A stretch of DNA of 64,000 nt from Microcella indica (GTDB taxonomy: Bacteria > Actinomycetota > Actinomycetes > Actinomycetales > Microbacteriaceae): NCBI RefSeq assembly GCF_013414345.1, contig NZ_CP058670.1:2294001-2358000 (forward strand). Direction: 5' to 3'. Positions 34,504 to 42,209 of the stretch are shown here, piece after piece. Within the stretch, counting starts at the first letter, position 1. Each line of letters begins with the position of its first letter. The notes under the pieces were generated by a model, which was not told where the DNA came from, searched no databases, and saw only the letters and a program-made list of their open reading frames with translations. The translations under genes were made by a program, and so were the position numbers.

Positions 34504-35498
34504 GTGGGGCTCTCCTCATTGTTCGATGATCGTTGCCTCGCCGTCGGGGCCTGGTCGTCGCGCTGTCGCAATCGATCGAGGTACGCGTTGTAGGCCTCGA
34601 GTTCAGGCGCACCGTACCGGTCTGCCTTGAGGTCGGCGGCGGCGGCTCGCGAGGTGTCATAGCGATGCCAACGGTGCAGGATGTAGAGCAGGATGAGAAC
34701 GGTGGGCGCCTCGCCGTATGACCACGCCAGGCCACCCGCGACGCCCTGGTCCGCCAAGGGATCGATGCCGAGTGCGGGTGGCGGGGTGGAGAAGTAGTCA
34801 ACGATGAGCGATGGGCTCATCATGATGAACACTCCGAAGAACGCATGCAGGGCCACCTCGGCCGCTAGATCGAGAGCTCTGGCCGGGTAGGACATTCGAA
34901 TGGGAAGTGGGTCGCTGCTCAGGATTGGAATCGTAAACAGTACGCCTGCGGCGAGGAAGCCGAGCTCGAGACTGACGTGCCCCCCGGGAGTCGAGAGAAT
35001 CGGGTCGGCGAAATCCGCGAGGTAAAGCCCATAGAAGGAGAAGAGGAAGAGGGGCACAGTCACGACGGGGTGCAGGAGCCATCTGCCGAGTCGGCTTCGG
35101 AGACCGCTCAATGCGAGGCGCAGGACGCCGCGCCCCCAGCCACGATGCGGCGTCGCCCGAAGCAAGAGCGTCCCCGGGGAGCCGAGCACCAGCAGGGGCG
35201 GGATCAGCATCATGAGGGTCAGCTGCTGGAACATGAACACGGAGAACATCACATAGCCGTAGCCTTCGACTCCCAATCCGGTGACGAGGACGATCGACAG
35301 GCACCCCAGCAAGAAGACGACAGTCCTGCCCACCGACCAGTGGCGCCCCGTCGCCCACAGTCGTGCAGCACCGACGACGTAGAGTGCGGCGAGCGACAGC
35401 CCGACGAGCGGCAGAATCGGTAGCGGCTGCGGATCGAACGCCAGAAATTGCTCGAGGCTCGGCGGAGCATCGGGCAAGTTCACCCAGTTTTCAGTCAC
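34500..35498 (-). CDS. ctaG: CtaG-type cytochrome c oxidase assembly protein
   Basis: The 332-residue protein has about seven to nine transmembrane helices and the caa3-type CtaG pattern: YVMFSVFMFQQLTLMMLIPPLLVLGSP, LFLFSFYGLYLADF, AEVALHAFFGVFIMM and a C-terminal soluble tail with DLKADRYGAPELEAYNAYL. The family supplies copper for oxidase CuA/CuB sites in Bacillus-type systems. It starts at GTG downstream of a DsbA gene and overlaps the small membrane gene. A second CtaG, fused to CopD, is encoded at 42388. Confidence 0.88.
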   Translation of the reverse strand: MTENWVNLPDAPPSLEQFLAFDPQPLPILPLVGLSLAALYVVGAARLWATGRHWSVGRTVVFLLGCLSIVLVTGLGVEGYGYVMFSVFMFQQLTLMMLIPPLLVLGSPGTLLLRATPHRGWGRGVLRLALSGLRSRLGRWLLHPVVTVPLFLFSFYGLYLADFADPILSTPGGHVSLELGFLAAGVLFTIPILSSDPLPIRMSYPARALDLAAEVALHAFFGVFIMMSPSLIVDYFSTPPPALGIDPLADQGVAGGLAWSYGEAPTVLILLYILHRWHRYDTSRAAAADLKADRYGAPELEAYNAYLDRLRQRDDQAPTARQRSSNNEESPT

Positions 35499-35590
35499 GT
35501 CTGATGTTCCTCGTGCGTTCGGCGGCTAGCGTCGCGGCTTGTTTTCCTCGGGTTTCCAGTAGCGCGGTCGACGTTTCGTCAGAGACGCTC

Positions 35591-36244
35591 TCATCCGTTG
35601 AGTTCCGCTTCGATGGCATTCTGGAGGTCGTCAAAGGAGTCCATTTGAACCATCTGGTCATTGACGAAAAAGGTAGGGGTCGAGGAGACTCCCAGCGAAA
35701 CTCCCTCGTCGTAGTCTGACTTGACTCGTTGAAGGGTGGCAGGGTCGGCGATCGCCGCGTCATAGTCGGCCATATCGAGTCCTATCTCCTCGGCAAACTG
35801 TCGGAAGAGCGGGGCACGTGACTCCTGCGCCTCACCCCACTCCGACTGAGTCTGGAACAGACGGCTGTACATCGCCTCCAGCTGCCCCTGTTGTGCGGCG
35901 GCTTCCACGGCGACTGCAGCGTTCCTCGAGTTGTAGTGGCTGGGAAGCGGAAAATACCGAATCGCGAAGGTCACCTCTCCGGCATATGCGGCGCGGAGGC
36001 CCTCCACGACCGGGTAGAAGGCACCACAGGCCTCGCACTCGAAGTCGAGGAACTCGACTACCGTCACCGCGTCTTCTCCCGCGTCTTGCAAGATGTGGCT
36101 GTCCTCAGACAGCGCAGGGGCGGGGGTCGGCGCCGCAACAGGGCCTGGCTGCTGGTTCTGCGCTATGGCCACGAGAATGAACGCGACCACCGCGATCACG
36201 ATCACGCCCCCCGAGATGATGGCGACTCTGACGTTTGAGTTCAT
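35591..36244 (-). CDS. Membrane-anchored DsbA-family thiol oxidoreductase (copy 2)
   Basis: The 217-residue protein has one N-terminal transmembrane helix (about 7-28) and a DsbA-like domain. The active site is C70-E-A-C73 in EFLDFECEACGAF, a less common dipeptide than the CPAC of copy 1, and the cis-Pro loop is SSTPTFFVND. Alignment of the C-terminal halves with copy 1 (LGLDM, DPAT, SFDDL) shows common ancestry. A strong AGAGGAG site precedes the ATG. It heads an operon with ctaG, which suggests it may act on a copper- or oxidase-assembly thiol. Confidence 0.9.
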   Translation of the reverse strand: MNSNVRVAIISGGVIVIAVVAFILVAIAQNQQPGPVAAPTPAPALSEDSHILQDAGEDAVTVVEFLDFECEACGAFYPVVEGLRAAYAGEVTFAIRYFPLPSHYNSRNAAVAVEAAAQQGQLEAMYSRLFQTQSEWGEAQESRAPLFRQFAEEIGLDMADYDAAIADPATLQRVKSDYDEGVSLGVSSTPTFFVNDQMVQMDSFDDLQNAIEAELNG

Positions 36245-36370
36245 ATTTGTTCTCCTCTAAAGATGGTGGAGCACGTGTGCGGGCGCACACGGCATTTGCC
36301 GTCGCGGCAATGAGATGAGAGTGCGATGGCGCGGGCTCAGCGACCGCTGAAGCTCAGACGGGGCCGGATC

Positions 36371-36832
36371 CTACGTGCGATTCACGCACAGAGCCGCGAG
36401 TTCGGGTCGGAGCCAGCCGATGATCCTCCGAGGCGCGGACGATGCGGTGGGCCCAAGGGCCCTGTCACCGGTCGATGATAAGCACAGTACGACTCGTCCG
36501 AACCACGCGCGAACGCCCAGGATGAACAGGCCCGCCAGGCAACCGACAATCACGGTCATGCCACCTGCCACGAGATACGCGGCTTCGTTTTCGTCAGACG
36601 CGTCGGCCGTGTCGACATGCGCCCCGAGCTCGGTCAAGAGCAGCGCCTGACCACTGTCGGATGACAAGGATCGCTCGACAGGGCCATGAGTCGCTTGCGA
36701 GTGATGGGCGACAAGGATCGCCGCGGCGATGAGGAGGAGTGTGACGATCGCCATTCCTACTTTCGCGGTTGTGGCGTGATGCCGAGGCGCAGCGTCGACT
36801 CCGCAATCTCGGCGCCACGAGACCTGCGTCAT
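36371..36832 (-). CDS. Hypothetical membrane protein, possibly DUF6153
   Basis: The 153-residue protein has two hydrophobic helices (about residues 25-42 and 90-110) separated by a polar external loop with HHSQATHGP, and a C-terminal tail ending ELAALCVNRT. The overall layout, with the Leu-Cys-Val-x-Arg-Thr end, resembles the small actinobacterial DUF6153 proteins, but I am not certain. The ATG comes one base after the stop of the ArsR gene, so it belongs to the CDF-arsR operon and may take part in zinc or cobalt handling. Confidence 0.6.
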   Translation of the reverse strand: MTQVSWRRDCGVDAAPRHHATTAKVGMAIVTLLLIAAAILVAHHSQATHGPVERSLSSDSGQALLLTELGAHVDTADASDENEAAYLVAGGMTVIVGCLAGLFILGVRAWFGRVVLCLSSTGDRALGPTASSAPRRIIGWLRPELAALCVNRT

Positions 36833-36833
36833 G

Positions 36834-37292
36834 CTAGAGGTCACCACTCTCGATCGTCCGACGCGCGCCGTCGGATCGCGCACCGAGCTGGTCGTCGTGC
36901 TCATCCTCGGGGTGCAGGAGCACTAGGTGTCCCACGTGCTCCAGCCCCAACTCGAGGAGCACGCGTACGTGCGAATCGGCCAGGGCGTAGTACGCGTGGC
37001 GACCCTCTCGCTTGACTCCGACCACGCGGTGGGCGCGGAGCAGGCGGAGGGCATGCGACACCGAGGATTCGCTCGCGTCTACGACGCGAGCGATATCGTG
37101 CACGGCCATGGGGCCCGGCAACAGGGCGATCAGTATGCGTACCCGCCCGGGATCACCGAGAAGGCGGAATATGTCGGCCAAGTCGGAAACATGCGGCGTG
37201 TGTGGCATCTTTGCCCGCACCTGCTCAGCGTGATCGGAATGATCGGATCCGGGCGGCACCTCGCGGTGCCGCCTCGAGCCGATGTCCTCCAT
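36834..37292 (-). CDS. ArsR/SmtB-family metal sensor, CzrA type
   Basis: The 152-residue winged-helix repressor has DIFRLLGDPGRVRILIALL, then VDASESSVSHALRLLRAHRVV (recognition helix) and REGRHAYYAL. The last helix carries D-x-H then H-x-x-H in DSHVRVLLELGLEHVGH, with exactly the spacing (positions 1, 3, 14, 17) of the CzrA/SmtB alpha-5 zinc site; no ArsR-type CVC motif is present. Extra His at both ends could add affinity. It should repress the CDF exporter gene upstream until Zn(II) or Co(II) binds. Confidence 0.92.
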   Translation of the reverse strand: MEDIGSRRHREVPPGSDHSDHAEQVRAKMPHTPHVSDLADIFRLLGDPGRVRILIALLPGPMAVHDIARVVDASESSVSHALRLLRAHRVVGVKREGRHAYYALADSHVRVLLELGLEHVGHLVLLHPEDEHDDQLGARSDGARRTIESGDL

Positions 37293-37321
37293 GGTTCTGA
37301 TGATACCCCGCACTCCTTCGC

Positions 37322-38221
37322 TCACACGGCCCGAGGGGGCTCCTCGAACGCCATCGGTTCGCACTGAATAGTCGGGTGGTCGATGCTGTACTCGTCCCGC
37401 AAGACAATCAGCACCTCGTCGAGGACGCCGTGGTAGTCGTGCTCCGGGGACACAACGATGTGTCCGCTCGCAGCTTCCAATCCTGATGTCACTGTCCAGA
37501 CATGGAGATCGTGGACATCGACCACCCCGTCTATGGAGAGTATCGCCGCGCGCAAGTCGCGAAGGTCGATATGTGGCGGCGCCACTTCCAGAAGGATCCT
37601 GAGCGCTTGCCTGCTCAGCCTCCATGTGCGCGGCAGGATGAAGAGCCCGATAGAGACACCGATAATCGGATCCGCATAGGCCCATCCGGTGGTGAGCAAC
37701 ACGACGGCCGCGGCGATGACCCCGACCGATCCGAGCAGATCCGCCAAGATCTCGAGGTATGCTCCCCGGATGTTGAGGCTTTCCCGAGACCCAGCCATCA
37801 GGAGACGGAAACTCACGATATTGATGAGCAGCCCGATGGTCGACACGACCAAGAGCGGCACTCCAGGCACGTCAGGCGGCTCGCTGAAACGTTGGATCGC
37901 TTCGACGATGACGTATCCAGCTACGCCGAAGAGCAGAACACCGTTGGCGAGCGCCGCGAGCACCTCCAGCCGGTAGAGCCCAAACGTGCGCTGGAGGGTG
38001 GCCGGGCGATTCGCCAGGGTGATGGCCGCGAGAGCCATCCCGAGCCCGATCACATCCGTCGCCATGTGCGCAGCATCAGAGATCAATGCGAGTGAATTCA
38101 CGGCGATTCCGACCACGAACTCGACCACCATGTAGCTCGCCGTCAACGAGAAAGCGATAATCAGAGGTCGACGGTGTCTACCGCCGGCCGTCAGAGGTGC
38201 GTGAGAGTGCCCGGACCCCAC
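37322..38221 (-). CDS. CDF-family zinc/cobalt exporter (CzcD type)
   Basis: This 299-residue cation diffusion facilitator exports divalent metal in exchange for protons. Six helices are visible with the transport site SDAAHMATD in helix 2 and YLEILADLLGS in helix 5, where the E/D pairing is the CzcD form. The N-terminus MGSGHSHAP and the cytoplasmic domain with VDVHDLHVW and HIVV complete the pattern. It heads an operon with the CzrA-type sensor and a small membrane protein. GTG start; an operator-like palindrome lies 26 bases upstream. Confidence 0.93.
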   Translation of the reverse strand: MGSGHSHAPLTAGGRHRRPLIIAFSLTASYMVVEFVVGIAVNSLALISDAAHMATDVIGLGMALAAITLANRPATLQRTFGLYRLEVLAALANGVLLFGVAGYVIVEAIQRFSEPPDVPGVPLLVVSTIGLLINIVSFRLLMAGSRESLNIRGAYLEILADLLGSVGVIAAAVVLLTTGWAYADPIIGVSIGLFILPRTWRLSRQALRILLEVAPPHIDLRDLRAAILSIDGVVDVHDLHVWTVTSGLEAASGHIVVSPEHDYHGVLDEVLIVLRDEYSIDHPTIQCEPMAFEEPPRAV

Positions 38222-38246
38222 TAGGCGGCCGAACTACCGGTTTTTT

Positions 38247-38260
38247 TGATCATATGAACA
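38247..38260. promoter_or_regulatory. Candidate ArsR/SmtB operator before the CDF gene
   Basis: TGATCATATGAACA is a 14-bp imperfect palindrome centred on TCATATGA, close to SmtB/CzrA-type operators that contain TGAACA half-sites. It lies just upstream of the CDF start beside a seven-base T-run (38241-38247). The natural ligand is the CzrA-type repressor encoded downstream. No footprint data are implied. Confidence 0.5.
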
Positions 38261-38802
38261 TGATGTCAGACATTCTTGTGACAGACAAGCCCGCACGCCT
38301 GGATGGGTGGCGACCGTAGCGCAGTTCAGGCGAGCGCTGGCGCGAGGGTGTAGCTGGGCGCTGGCCGTTCCGCGAGCCAGTCTCGGCCTTGTCGCGTGGC
38401 GCGGTGTCGGTTGCGGACGCTACGTCACCAGGAGCTTGCGTCGCAGTCACGGGTGTTTGCCGTGTCGACACGGGAAGGCCCCACGCACTCAAGGGCGCGA
38501 GCGAGCGGCCAGGCCGATCGTCCGAGTCGGTGCCACCGAGACGTCGCGGCCATCGCGGCATGCCACTTGCTACTGCAGAAGGGCTCCCTCCGTCGTCGCT
38601 CCTGGACAACTCAGGAGGGACTGCGGGCCGTGACCACGGGTCAGCTCGAGCAAAACAACCCCCTCCGACGCCGGTGGATCGCTCAGGGTAGGTTGATTCG
38701 GGTCGCGTTCGCGACCATCATGAGTACGCCGTCCGCTCAGGTAGCGTGGCTCCAGACCCCCCCCATTGCGAGCCGCAGACTCGCATGTCATGAAAGGCGA
38801 GC
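38261..38802. other. Unassigned stretch of about 540 bases inside the island
   Basis: No open frame here gives a recognisable protein; several short frames on both strands are low-complexity Arg/Pro-rich readings. Near the right end, GCGAG-N7-CTCGC forms a small hairpin just before the VKOR ribosome-binding site. It may be decayed coding DNA from an earlier rearrangement, or a long regulatory spacer for the VKOR gene. Confidence 0.4.
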
Positions 38803-39411
38803 ATGACCCATGAACGAGCGGATACTGCAGCCAGCCGGTCGCCGGTCACGCTCGCGATCGTCCTGCTTGCCTCGGGGCTGATCGGATGGTTTGCCTCTGC
38901 TGCCCTGCTGGTGGAGCGGATCCGTAGCCTGCAGAACCCGACCGTATCGCTCAGTTGCGACGTCAGTCCGTTCGTAACGTGCGGCGCTCTTTTCGACCGC
39001 TGGCAGGCATCTCTGCTGGGCTTCCCGAACCCGATTCTGGGTGTCGCGGGCTTCGTTGCGCCAATCGTCGTCGCCGCGGGCCTGCTCGCGGGAGCGCGCT
39101 TCAGCGCCTGGTACTGGCAAGTATTCACAGCCGGTGTTCTCGGGGCGTGGATATTTGTCACGTGGCTCTTTGCACAGAGCGTTTTCGTGATCGGGGTGCT
39201 GTGCCCGTACTGCATGGTCGTCTGGGCAGTCACGATTCCTCTGTGGTGGTTCCTGGTGTCATGGGCGTTGCGTAGCGGCGCTCTGTTCGGGACCAGGGCA
39301 CGGCGGTTCGGCGAGTGGTTCTTCCCATTCGCGTGGGTCGCGATGCTGGCGAATTACGCTGTGATCGTGATATCCATTCTGGTGAAATTTCCGTTTCTGT
39401 TGAGCGGGTAG
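38803..39411 (+). CDS. VKOR-family membrane thiol oxidase
   Basis: The 202-residue protein of five hydrophobic helices has all four redox cysteines of bacterial VKOR: the loop pair C52 and C60 (SLSCDVSPFVTCG) and the quinone-proximal C134-P-Y-C137 in VLCPYCMVV. It re-oxidises DsbA-type partners and passes electrons to menaquinone. Two DsbA-like genes lie in the same island and menaquinone genes lie next to it, so a complete disulfide-forming chain is encoded here. An AAAGGCGAG site precedes the ATG. The IS element begins 41 bases after its stop. Confidence 0.93.
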   Translation: MTHERADTAASRSPVTLAIVLLASGLIGWFASAALLVERIRSLQNPTVSLSCDVSPFVTCGALFDRWQASLLGFPNPILGVAGFVAPIVVAAGLLAGARFSAWYWQVFTAGVLGAWIFVTWLFAQSVFVIGVLCPYCMVVWAVTIPLWWFLVSWALRSGALFGTRARRFGEWFFPFAWVAMLANYAVIVISILVKFPFLLSG

Positions 39412-39500
39412 CAGCCCGGTACTGTCCGCCTGGTCGCACTGCGCGACTCGTGTGATTCGGCCTGGGTTTAGTGCCGTCCTCTGATCCAGGATGGAACCTG

Positions 39501-39815
39501 ATGCCGAAGAAGTTTGAACCAGAAATGAAGTCGCGTGCGCTGCGGATGTTCGCCGAGGCGCTGCCTGACCATCCGAGCAAGAGCGAGGCGGCGAAGCACG
39601 TAGGCGGGTTGCTCGGGATCAGTCCCGAGACGCTGCGAACCTGGGCTCGCCGCGAGGAGATCGACGCGGGCCTCGCCCCGGGGATCACCTCGGAGGCCGA
39701 GATCGAGATTCGACGGCTGAAACGAGAGAACGCGGAGCTGCGCAAAGCCAACGAGATCCTCAAGGCTGCGAGCGTGTTTTTCGCCAAGGAGCTCGACCAC
39801 CCCACGACGAGATGA
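39501..39815 (+). CDS. IS3-family transposase OrfA
   Basis: The 104-residue DNA-binding subunit begins MPKKFEPEMKSRALRMF, has a helix-turn-helix (KSEAAKHVGGLLGISPETLRTWARREEID) that binds the terminal repeats, and a leucine-zipper-like end (EIEIRRLKRENAELRKANEILKAA). Its stop overlaps the ATG of orfB as ATGA. An earlier in-frame ATG at 39471 lies within the terminal repeat and is unlikely. Confidence 0.93.
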   Translation: MPKKFEPEMKSRALRMFAEALPDHPSKSEAAKHVGGLLGISPETLRTWARREEIDAGLAPGITSEAEIEIRRLKRENAELRKANEILKAASVFFAKELDHPTTR

Positions 39816-40765
39816 TCGCCTTCATTGACCAGATGAGAGATCGCTTCGGGGTCGAGCTCCTCTGCCGGGTGTTGCGTCCGGCAGTTCGTGGGTTCCTCTC
39901 CGCCCGCGGCTATCGCGCCGCGAAAGCACGCATGCCCTCGGCGCGGCATTTGCGAGAGGAGCTTCTCGTGCCAGAAATTGCCCGGCTGCATGCGGAGAAC
40001 TACGGCGTCTATGGCCGCCGGAAGATGCATGCGCTGATGCGCCGGCAGGGTTGGCAAGTGGGCCGGGATCAGACCGCACGGCTCATGAAACTGGCCGGAG
40101 TTCAGGGCGTGCGACGGTCCAAGAGGACATTCACCACGAAGTCGGATCCCACGACGGTGAAGCCCGGCGACCTGGTGAACCGGCAGTTCACCGCGCTGGC
40201 CCCGCGCAGGCTCTGGGTGGCCGACGTGACGTATGTCGCCACGTGGAGCGGGTTCGCGTATGTCGCCACGTGGAGCGGGTTCGCGTATGTCGCGTTCGTC
40301 ACTGACGTGTTCTCCCGCCGCATCGTGGGCTGGCGGGTCGCTTCGACGTTGAAGGCTGACGTGCTGCCGCTGCAAGCGCTCGATATGGCCGCCTGGGATG
40401 CCGGAGGCGACCTGGCCGGGCTCGTGCATCACGCCGATCACGGGTCGAACTATCTGGCCGTGGTCTATACGGATCGGATTGTCGAACTCGGAGCGAAGCC
40501 GTCCACCGGAAGCGTCGGCGACAGCTACGACAACGCTCTCGCCGAGGCGGTGAACGGACTATTCAAGACCGAGCTGATTCGCCGCCGCGGGCCGTGGCGA
40601 ACAGTCGAGCAAGTCGAGCTGGCGACGTTGGAATGGGTGTGGTGGTGGAACAACTCTCGCCTCCACGGCGAGCTCGACTACCGAACCCCGATCGAGATCG
40701 AGCAGGCCTACTACGCTGACCAAGAATCACCCCTGCTGGCGCCCGCCGGACAGGAAACCGGATAG
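39812..40765 (+). CDS. IS3-family transposase OrfB with internal 9-residue duplication
   Basis: The 317-residue integrase-fold transposase has the DDE triad D138 (RLWVADVTYV), D209 (HHADHGSNY) and E245 (NALAEAVNGLFKTE), with the usual 35-residue spacing between the last two. Residues 142-159 are two identical copies of VATWSGFAY, encoded by a 27-base tandem repeat directly after the first catalytic Asp. Related transposases have one copy. The extra nine residues fall at a core beta-strand and probably impair catalysis. Frame is kept. Confidence 0.93.
   Translation: MIAFIDQMRDRFGVELLCRVLRPAVRGFLSARGYRAAKARMPSARHLREELLVPEIARLHAENYGVYGRRKMHALMRRQGWQVGRDQTARLMKLAGVQGVRRSKRTFTTKSDPTTVKPGDLVNRQFTALAPRRLWVADVTYVATWSGFAYVATWSGFAYVAFVTDVFSRRIVGWRVASTLKADVLPLQALDMAAWDAGGDLAGLVHHADHGSNYLAVVYTDRIVELGAKPSTGSVGDSYDNALAEAVNGLFKTELIRRRGPWRTVEQVELATLEWVWWWNNSRLHGELDYRTPIEIEQAYYADQESPLLAPAGQETG
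40231..40284 (+). repeat. 27-bp in-frame tandem duplication in the transposase gene
   Basis: Two perfect copies of a 27-base unit starting GTATGTCGCCACGTGGAGCG occur back to back, followed by the first nine bases of a third. The identity at base level shows the event is recent or the copies are kept alike by slippage. Confidence 0.95.
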
Positions 40766-40787
40766 GCACGAAACCCAGGCCGAATCA

Positions 40788-41097
40788 TTTCGAGACCGAC
40801 GGAGATGACCGTGACCAAGCCCGAGAATGCGATAGCGGTGATCCAGCCAAGCAAGGAGATCGCCACCTGCTCGCCCCAGGGCTCTGCCGACCTCGTGGAT
40901 ACGGAGACAGCAGCACCGACGCTGAGCACCATCGCACCACCCATCAACATCATTCCCAGCACAAGGGCGACGTGCCACAGTGCCAGCGCCAGTGCGGGGC
41001 GACGCACTTGCCATCGCGCCTGCCTCAATACCCGTGGGGAGACCACCAGAAGTGTGAACGCGGCACTCGTGAGCGCACCCACCAACGCGAGTGTCAC
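40788..41097 (-). pseudogene. M56-family (BlaR1-like) peptidase gene truncated by the IS
   Basis: About 103 residues of the N-terminal membrane part remain, with three hydrophobic helices and the RxxRxxRRPALALALWHVAL stretch typical of actinobacterial M56 peptidases. The frame runs into the right end of the IS and loses the HExxH protease domain, which normally ends near residue 300. The start overlaps the blaI stop by 4 bases, the standard BlaI-M56 layout. Without its protease the pair can no longer cleave and release the repressor in the usual way. Confidence 0.8.
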
Positions 41098-41474
41098 GGC
41101 GTCATGGTGCGATCGTACGCAAGGGCGGCTCGCAGGAGCGCCGAATCGACATCGTCGAGGTTTCCGACGAATTTCACGAGGGCCGCCCGACGGTCCTCGA
41201 CCGTTGCGAGCGCCGACAGCATCGAATCGCTCGCGTCCTCCGCCTCTGATCGAACCGCGGCAAACTTCACTCGGCGAGGCGACAGCGCAATCCGGCGCAC
41301 CCGGCCCTTGGCCACAAGGCGTTCCAGCGACGTCAGCACGGTGGTGTAGGCCGGCTTCTTGCCGGGCAGCGCCTCCTGAATCTCAGCCGCCCCGAGGGGC
41401 TCTGCGCTTCGGTGAAGCACTCCGACGATCTCGCTCTCGAGCTGCCCCTGTGCGCGCGTCTTGCGTCCGGGCAT
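41094..41474 (-). CDS. BlaI/MecI/CopY-family repressor
   Basis: The 126-residue winged-helix repressor has EAEIVGVLHRS-like N-terminal helix (LESEIVGVLHRSAEPLGAAEIQEAL), then KPAYTTVLTSLERLVAKGRVRR, and a C-terminal dimerisation helix set (FVGNLDDVDSALLRAAL). A strong GAAGGAGG site precedes the ATG. In Actinobacteria this family with an M56 partner often controls copper genes, matching the CopD-CtaG and CopA genes nearby. Its M56 partner is broken here, so induction may be lost or use another protease. Confidence 0.92.
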   Translation of the reverse strand: MPGRKTRAQGQLESEIVGVLHRSAEPLGAAEIQEALPGKKPAYTTVLTSLERLVAKGRVRRIALSPRRVKFAAVRSEAEDASDSMLSALATVEDRRAALVKFVGNLDDVDSALLRAALAYDRTMTP

Positions 41475-41575
41475 GTCACGCCTCCTTCTCTCCAGCACTC
41501 TACAAGTTCCGCTCCAGAGCTCGGCGGCCCGCATGCACGTCGTGGCGCAGACGCGACGGCGGCGAGAGACAGTGG

Positions 41576-42184
41576 TTAGGGAACGACGATCGCGATGGAC
41601 ATCACCACCATGCCGAGCCCCATCACGATTGAGCTGACATGGTCACCGTAGAGGAGCGGCTCGCGCACTCGGCCGCGCCGGATGCTCCCGATAAGTCCTG
41701 CGAGGATCTTCGCCACGCCCGCCACCAGTGCCACGATCGTCCCGACACCCAGCCAGGTCACCGCCAGAGGCAGAGAGCCGTGAACTTCGCCCTGCATTCC
41801 CGACATCGAGCCCTCTGCCATCGCGCCACCGTCGGACATCGCGATGAGCATCCAGCACATCGTGGCCATCATGACGGCGTGAAGGTACTGCAAGGCGGCT
41901 GAGTGCTCGAGCAGTCCGCGTCGAAGCCAGCCTGCCTGCTCAGCCACTCCGAGACCGGCGAACCAGAGGGCAGCCAACGCAAAGAGGAGGATCTGCGGCC
42001 AGGGCGCAAGAGACATGCCCCACGGCCACGTCATCGCGATCATCCCCGATGACATGGCCATGTGCAGCAGCATCTCGATGCGCGTGAACCCACGACGCGA
42101 CAGAACGAGCCGAAACAGCGCGTAGCTCCCAGCAGCCGCGAGCGCGATGGTGATTCCCCACTGTGCGGCAAGTCCTTCGACCAC
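41576..42184 (-). CDS. DUF5134 membrane protein
   Basis: The 202-residue integral membrane protein of about five or six helices is rich in Met and His: HMAMSSGMIAMTWPWGM, LQYLHAVMMATMCWML and a loop SDGGAMAEGSMSGMQGEVHG. This matches actinobacterial DUF5134 proteins, usually encoded beside copper genes; the Met/His-rich loops suggest copper binding. GTG start with AGAGG upstream. It is divergent from the CopD-CtaG gene across a spacer with BlaI-like sites. Confidence 0.8.
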   Translation of the reverse strand: MVEGLAAQWGITIALAAAGSYALFRLVLSRRGFTRIEMLLHMAMSSGMIAMTWPWGMSLAPWPQILLFALAALWFAGLGVAEQAGWLRRGLLEHSAALQYLHAVMMATMCWMLIAMSDGGAMAEGSMSGMQGEVHGSLPLAVTWLGVGTIVALVAGVAKILAGLIGSIRRGRVREPLLYGDHVSSIVMGLGMVVMSIAIVVP

Positions 42185-42209
42185 GTCGAATCCTCTTCCC
42201 AGTTTATCT

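Larger units (their letters stand above)
39453..40787 (+). mobile_element. IS3-family insertion sequence, 1335 bp
   Basis: Both ends carry a 23-bp inverted repeat starting TGATTCGGCCTGGGTTT with one mismatch between copies (39453-39475 and 40765-40787). Inside are orfA and orfB in the usual overlapping arrangement. The three bases next to each end differ (GTG on the left, TTT on the right), so there is no target duplication, which points to a deletion or recombination after insertion. The right end interrupts an M56 peptidase gene whose remainder is missing from the left side. Confidence 0.93.
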
